Shown piece after piece: positions 40,369 to 43,663 of a stretch of 43,663 nucleotides of DNA. A program made the translations under genes and the position numbers. Within the stretch, counting starts at the first letter, position 1. Each line of letters starts with the position of its first letter. Source of the stretch: Flavobacteriales bacterium (lineage in GTDB: Bacteria > Bacteroidota > Bacteroidia > Flavobacteriales > PHOS-HE28); contig SSGN01000067.1 in the NCBI GenBank assembly GCA_008016945.1, positions 1-43,663 on the forward strand. The letters are read 5' to 3'. The notes under the pieces are model-generated. The model saw only the letters and a program-made list of their open reading frames with translations, did not search any database and was not told the DNA's origin.

Positions 40369-41871
40369 TTGAGCGCCCTCCGCACCCTCGCCGGTCAAAC
40401 AGCCATCTATGGGCTGAGCAGCATCGTTGCGCGCTTTTTGAACTTCCTGCTGGTGCCGCTGTATACCAGCCAATTCGTTTTCGCACCGGCGGAATACGGG
40501 GTCGTGACCGCCCTCTACTCGTGGACGGCCCTGCTCAACGTGATCCTCACCTTCGGCATGGAGACCGCCTACTTCCGCTTCGCCGCGAAGGACCATGTGC
40601 GGGACAACCCCGACCAGGGGTCCGTGCTGTACAGTACCGCCACCTGGGGACTATTCTTCCCGGCCCTCGCCTTCATGGTGCTGGGCGGCGTGTTCTCCGC
40701 GCACATCGCCGCGGGCCTGCATTTCGGCGCTTACGCGAGTTCGGTGCTGATGCTCGCGCTCATCATCGGCATCGACGCCATCACCGCGATCCCCATGGCA
40801 CGGCTGCGGCAACAGGGGCGCCCGTGGAAGTACGCCTTCATCAACCTGCTCAGCGTGGGCGTGAACATCGCGCTCAGCCTCTTCTTCCTGCTGTACTGTA
40901 TGAAGCGGTACAACATGGGCCAGAGCAACGCCTTGATCGGCGCCTTGTACGACCCGTCGCTCGGTGTGGGCTATGTGTTCGCCATCAACTTGGTGAGCAC
41001 CGCCGTGAAGCTGCTGGTGCTGCTGCCGTCGTGGCCAGCGTTCCGCGGCTTCAACAAGGAGTTGTTGCGCGCGCTGCTGGCCTTCGGGGCACCCCTCATG
41101 GTGGCGGGCCTCGCGGGCATGGTGAACGAAACGGCCGACCGCGTGATCCTGAAGTACCTGCTGCCCAAGGACGTCGCCGACAGTGAGCTGGGCATCTACG
41201 GTGCGTGCTACAAGCTGGCCGTACTCATCACGCTCTTCATCCAGGCCTTCCGCATGGGCGCTGAACCCTTCTTCTTCAGTCACGCGAAGGAGAAGGACAG
41301 CCGGGAGACCTTCGCCCGCATCATGAACGTGTTCGTGGCCGTGTGCATGAGCGCCTTCCTGGTGGTGATGCTCTTCCTCGACCTGTTCAAGTGGTTCATC
41401 CCCAACCCGGCGTACCACGCGGGCCTGCGTGTGGTGCCCATCCTGATGCTGGCCAACGTGTTCCTCGGCATCTACTACAACCAGAGCGTGTGGTACAAGC
41501 TCACCGACCGCACCCGTGTGGGCAGCACCATCAGCCTGATCGGCGCGGTCGTCACCATCGTGCTGCTCTTCGCGCTGATCCCCACCATGGGTTACATGGG
41601 CGCAGCGTGGACCACCTTGATCTGCTACGCCAGCATGGCCGCGATCAGCTACGTGTGGGGCCAGCGTCATTACCCCATTCCGTACAACGTGTCGCGCATC
41701 CTGCTGTACATGGCAGGGGCGGTGGTGCTGTGGTGGGGATGCGAGCAGCTTGCTTTAGGCGGTGCACCCATGTATGTACTGCGCGTTGCGGTATTGGCTT
41801 CCTTTGTCTTCATCGCGTATCGGGTTGAGCGCGGCACTGGGAAACGAACCGGATCCATATTCATCGCATGA
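40369..41871 (+). CDS. Polysaccharide flippase (Wzx/MATE-like)
   Basis: 500 residues with about 14 membrane helices. The opening SALRTLAGQTAIYGLSSIVA, followed by RFLNFLLVPLYT, is the usual start of Bacteroidota flippases, which turn lipid-linked sugar units across the inner membrane. GMETAYFRFA and GMVNETADRVILKYLLP are other conserved segments. The first possible start is a TTG at 40369; no in-frame ATG occurs until well inside the first helices. The TTG lies in a 13-bp stretch (GCGTTCCATTGAG) shared with the repeat copy at 43240-43252, so a repeat may have altered the original start. The stop overlaps the next gene as ATGA. Confidence 0.88.
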   Translation: MSALRTLAGQTAIYGLSSIVARFLNFLLVPLYTSQFVFAPAEYGVVTALYSWTALLNVILTFGMETAYFRFAAKDHVRDNPDQGSVLYSTATWGLFFPALAFMVLGGVFSAHIAAGLHFGAYASSVLMLALIIGIDAITAIPMARLRQQGRPWKYAFINLLSVGVNIALSLFFLLYCMKRYNMGQSNALIGALYDPSLGVGYVFAINLVSTAVKLLVLLPSWPAFRGFNKELLRALLAFGAPLMVAGLAGMVNETADRVILKYLLPKDVADSELGIYGACYKLAVLITLFIQAFRMGAEPFFFSHAKEKDSRETFARIMNVFVAVCMSAFLVVMLFLDLFKWFIPNPAYHAGLRVVPILMLANVFLGIYYNQSVWYKLTDRTRVGSTISLIGAVVTIVLLFALIPTMGYMGAAWTTLICYASMAAISYVWGQRHYPIPYNVSRILLYMAGAVVLWWGCEQLALGGAPMYVLRVAVLASFVFIAYRVERGTGKRTGSIFIA

Positions 41872-42512
41872 GAACACTCCTCTTCCTCGCATGCCTGTCC
41901 GCGACGTGCGTCTTCGGCCAGAAGGCCTCTGTGACCGTGACGGACGACTCTTTCGACAAGAAGGGCATGGACCGTGCGACCCGGAGCCTCTTCGATCTGC
42001 TGGAAGTCGAGCATTACACGGCCCGCTTCAAGGTGCCTGGCAACAAAGCGCACGATGTTGTGCTCGTGATGAAGTCCGTTTTCAAGGACAGCATCGCTTC
42101 GGTTGACACGCTGATCAATTCGGTGCCCTGGAGGAAGAAGGTGGTAGGCGGCTTGGTCTTCGATCCGCGCGAGCTGTCCACTTTGGTCGGCCAACACATC
42201 GATTCAGTTCACTACCGCATACGGTTCCGGTTCGGCAGCATGAACATGACGGATCGCACGGTCAAGCTGCCCTGGCCCAACCACGGCTATTTGCTTGATG
42301 AAGGCTTGCGATCGGCAGGCGATGCGGTTCCCTTCGAGATCGGCAAACCCATGCCCATCATGGTGCTCACCCAGCCCTATCCGGATCCACCACCGCCCGA
42401 GCAGGTTGTCTTCTATAGGTACTGCTTCGGAACCGACATACCGCCCGCGGACTGGCCCAAGACCCTTGGTGTGCCGCATCTGTACATCTTCGAACTTACG
42501 CTCCTTCCGTAG
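41868..42512 (+). CDS. Secreted protein of unknown function (214 residues)
   Basis: A short signal peptide (TLLFLACLSATCVFGQ) leads to a mature protein of about 195 residues without membrane helices. It has alternating hydrophobic segments (HYTARFKVPG, HDVVLVMKSVF, VHYRIRFRFG) that suggest a beta-rich fold, and a Pro-rich stretch YPDPPPPEQ near the C-terminus. I recognise no family and no catalytic motif. The ATGA overlap with the flippase stop means the two are translated together, which hints at a role in envelope or glycan export; that is inference from position only. Confidence 0.7.
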   Translation: MRTLLFLACLSATCVFGQKASVTVTDDSFDKKGMDRATRSLFDLLEVEHYTARFKVPGNKAHDVVLVMKSVFKDSIASVDTLINSVPWRKKVVGGLVFDPRELSTLVGQHIDSVHYRIRFRFGSMNMTDRTVKLPWPNHGYLLDEGLRSAGDAVPFEIGKPMPIMVLTQPYPDPPPPEQVVFYRYCFGTDIPPADWPKTLGVPHLYIFELTLLP

Positions 42513-42528
42513 GTCGGGCGGTCGGTTG

Positions 42529-42551
42529 CCGCGTGGCCTCTTCCACGGCGG
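42529..42551 (+). terminator. Weak hairpin after the secreted-protein gene
   Basis: CCGCGTGG (42529-42536) pairs with CCACGGCGG (42543-42551) with one bulged G, around the loop CCTCTT. It lies 17 bp after the stop and has no T run. The gap 42513-42684 holds only this and the dut promoter element. Confidence 0.35.
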
Positions 42552-42672
42552 ACCCTGAACTGGCAGCACTTCGATCCAAATGCGCCGGACGGGCGCCGCC
42601 CTTGTTCTATTCCACGCTGGCCCAAGGAATCGGCTATTCCCGCAGCACCATTCCGCAGGCCTCGATCATTCG

Positions 42673-42680
42673 CACCTTTG
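42673..42680 (+). promoter_or_regulatory. -7-like element ending 4 nt before dut
   Basis: CACCTTTG, then CCCA, then the ATG at 42685. The A and TTTG match TAnnTTTG, and the spacing to the start codon equals that at the Sua5-type and M23 genes. It supports the ATG at 42685 over the longer frame from 42580. Confidence 0.45.
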
Positions 42681-42684
42681 CCCA

Positions 42685-43149
42685 ATGACCGTCATCTCGA
42701 CCGACACGGACCCGCTTCCCGTCCGCATCACCAACAAGAGCCGCCACCCGCTCCCCTCCTTCGCCACCGCCCACAGCGCCGGCATGGACCTCCGCGCCAA
42801 CCTCGACCGGCCCGTGATCCTGGAGCCCGGCCAACGCGCCCTGATCCCCACCGGCCTGTACCTGGAGCTGCCCGAAGGCACCGAGGCCCAGGTGCGCCCC
42901 CGCAGCGGGCTGGCCCTCAAGCACGGGATCACCGTGCTCAACAGCCCCGGCACCATCGACGCCGACTACCGGGGCGAGGTGGGCGTGCTGCTGATCAACC
43001 ATGGCCACGAGGCCTTCGAGGTGAAGGACGGCGAGCGCGTGGCCCAGCTGGTCATCGCACGGTATATCCGGGTTACTTTCGCCGAAAGTGCGGACCTTCG
43101 CGCCACAGAGCGGGGCGCAGGAGGTTTCGGACATACCGGTACCCTCTGA
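42685..43149 (+). CDS. dut: dUTP diphosphatase
   Basis: 154 residues, a normal homotrimeric dUTPase. It splits dUTP to dUMP and pyrophosphate, keeping uracil out of DNA and feeding dTMP synthesis. Motif 1 is [10 protein letters not shown] with the metal-contacting Asp. Motif 2 includes [12 protein letters not shown], and motif 3 is [16 protein letters not shown] with the catalytic Asp. The flexible C-terminal motif 5 is [12 protein letters not shown], with His where Ser is common. In Bacteroidota dut often lies between a flippase and a sugar nucleotidyltransferase, as here; that is from memory. Confidence 0.95.
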   Translation: MTVISTDTDPLPVRITNKSRHPLPSFATAHSAGMDLRANLDRPVILEPGQRALIPTGLYLELPEGTEAQVRPRSGLALKHGITVLNSPGTIDADYRGEVGVLLINHGHEAFEVKDGERVAQLVIARYIRVTFAESADLRATERGAGGFGHTGTL

Positions 43150-43225
43150 CCCTCGGCATCATCAACACCAAGAGAATCGCACACCAAGGGAACAAAGCAG
43201 CTGAGCTATCCGCGCCTATCAGCCA

Positions 43226-43252
43226 GATCCGCGTCTTCTGCGTTCCATTGAG
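43226..43252 (+). repeat. Partial second copy of the intergenic element
   Basis: These 27 bases match 40347-40373 at 23 positions, the last 13 being identical (GCGTTCCATTGAG). A clear left arm was not found in 43150-43225, so this copy is decayed or truncated. It occupies the gap between dut and the nucleotidyltransferase. Confidence 0.6.
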
Positions 43253-43279
43253 TCACTTCCTGGCGAACCAACCCATCGA

Positions 43280-43663
43280 ATGAAGATCATCGTCCCCATG
43301 GCGGGTATGGGCAAGCGCATGCGCCCGCACACCCACACCACCGCCAAGCCCCTGCTGCCCATCGCCGGCAAGCCCATCGTGCAACGCCTCGTGGAAGACC
43401 TGGCCGCCGTGGCCGGTGAAGCCGTGGAAGAGGTCGCCTTCATCGTCCACCCCAGCTTCGGCAAGAAGGTGGAGGATGAGTTGGTCGGCATCGCGAAAGC
43501 CATTGGGAGCAAAGGCACCATCCACTACCAGAAGGAAGCGCTCGGCACAGCGCATGCGATCCTGTGCGCTGAACCCGCCCTCAACGGCCGCATTATCGTA
43601 GCCTTCGCGGACACGCTCTTCCGCGCCAAGCTGAAGCTCGACAAGGATTGCGATGGCGTCATC
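43280..43663 (+). CDS. Sugar-phosphate nucleotidyltransferase, 3' end cut by the window edge
   Basis: 128 residues of the N-terminal Rossmann-like domain are present. MKIIVPMAGMGKRMRPHT, followed by KPLLPIAGKPIVQRL, is the nucleotide-binding signature of enzymes that make NDP-sugars such as glucose-1-phosphate thymidylyl- or uridylyltransferases. QKEALGTAHAI and IVAFADTLF are the base-binding loop and the metal-Asp segment. The nucleotide and sugar cannot be decided from this half. With the flippase upstream it points to surface-polysaccharide synthesis. The reading frame is open at the window end. Confidence 0.9.
   Translation, partial: MKIIVPMAGMGKRMRPHTHTTAKPLLPIAGKPIVQRLVEDLAAVAGEAVEEVAFIVHPSFGKKVEDELVGIAKAIGSKGTIHYQKEALGTAHAILCAEPALNGRIIVAFADTLFRAKLKLDKDCDGVI

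Noticed and set aside
43150..43225. A full second copy of the inverted-repeat element
   Set aside because: Only the right 27 nt match well. I could not find a matching left arm in this stretch, so only a partial copy is reported.

Overview
The window comes from a GC-rich member of the Bacteroidota, probably a Flavobacteriales-type bacterium. Four things in the sequence point there: a PorP/SprF outer-membrane protein next to a giant secreted protein that ends in a gliding-motility (CHU_C, type B) sorting domain; a PorW/SprE-like lipoprotein of the type IX secretion system (T9SS); an ATP synthase operon that stops at atpG, without atpD and atpC; and promoters that resemble the Bacteroidota -7 element TAnnTTTG instead of Shine-Dalgarno-led starts. 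The taxonomic placement is inference; no rRNA gene is present. No tRNA, CRISPR array, phage or insertion-sequence transposase was seen.

Layout. 1-3912 (minus): a Sua5-type tRNA threonylcarbamoyl-AMP synthase, dxr, rseP and a truncated GtrA-family gene. 3966-5643 (plus): a GT39-like membrane glycosyltransferase and a 53-residue basic protein. 5656-8136 (minus): an M23 peptidase and a GH3-family enzyme. 8281-9938 (plus): a polysaccharide deacetylase translationally coupled to a formyltransferase. 10020-18986 (plus): the PorW/SprE-like lipoprotein, a bactofilin, a small membrane protein and atpZ-B-E-F-H-A-G, closed by a perfect 21-bp hairpin. 19248-35619 (minus): a 5122-residue repeat protein followed 16 bp later by a PorP/SprF gene. 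35778-43663 (plus): a 1212-residue NtrY-like histidine kinase, a crotonase, a polysaccharide flippase, a small secreted protein, dut and a truncated sugar-nucleotide transferase.

The most striking object is the 15.4-kb gene at 20251-35619. Its protein has a signal peptide, an N-terminal region of about 440 residues, 50 tandem Ig-like repeats of about 88 residues, two PKD-like domains and a T9SS sorting domain. Inside the array, repeats 4-24 form a higher-order structure: seven consecutive trimers of exactly 792 bp. A run of 4401 residues contains no lysine. Every repeat keeps two cysteines except two neighbours, which have each lost the opposite one.

Other items worth attention are a possible acetyl-to-formyl exchange pair (8281-9938), a set of promoters whose -7 element ends exactly 4 nt before the start codon (candidate leaderless mRNAs), and a small inverted-repeat intergenic element with a second partial copy 2.9 kb away. 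The themes that link the genes are cell-surface building (T9SS cargo and machinery, glycan synthesis and modification, peptidoglycan peptidase) and membrane energetics (ATP synthase).
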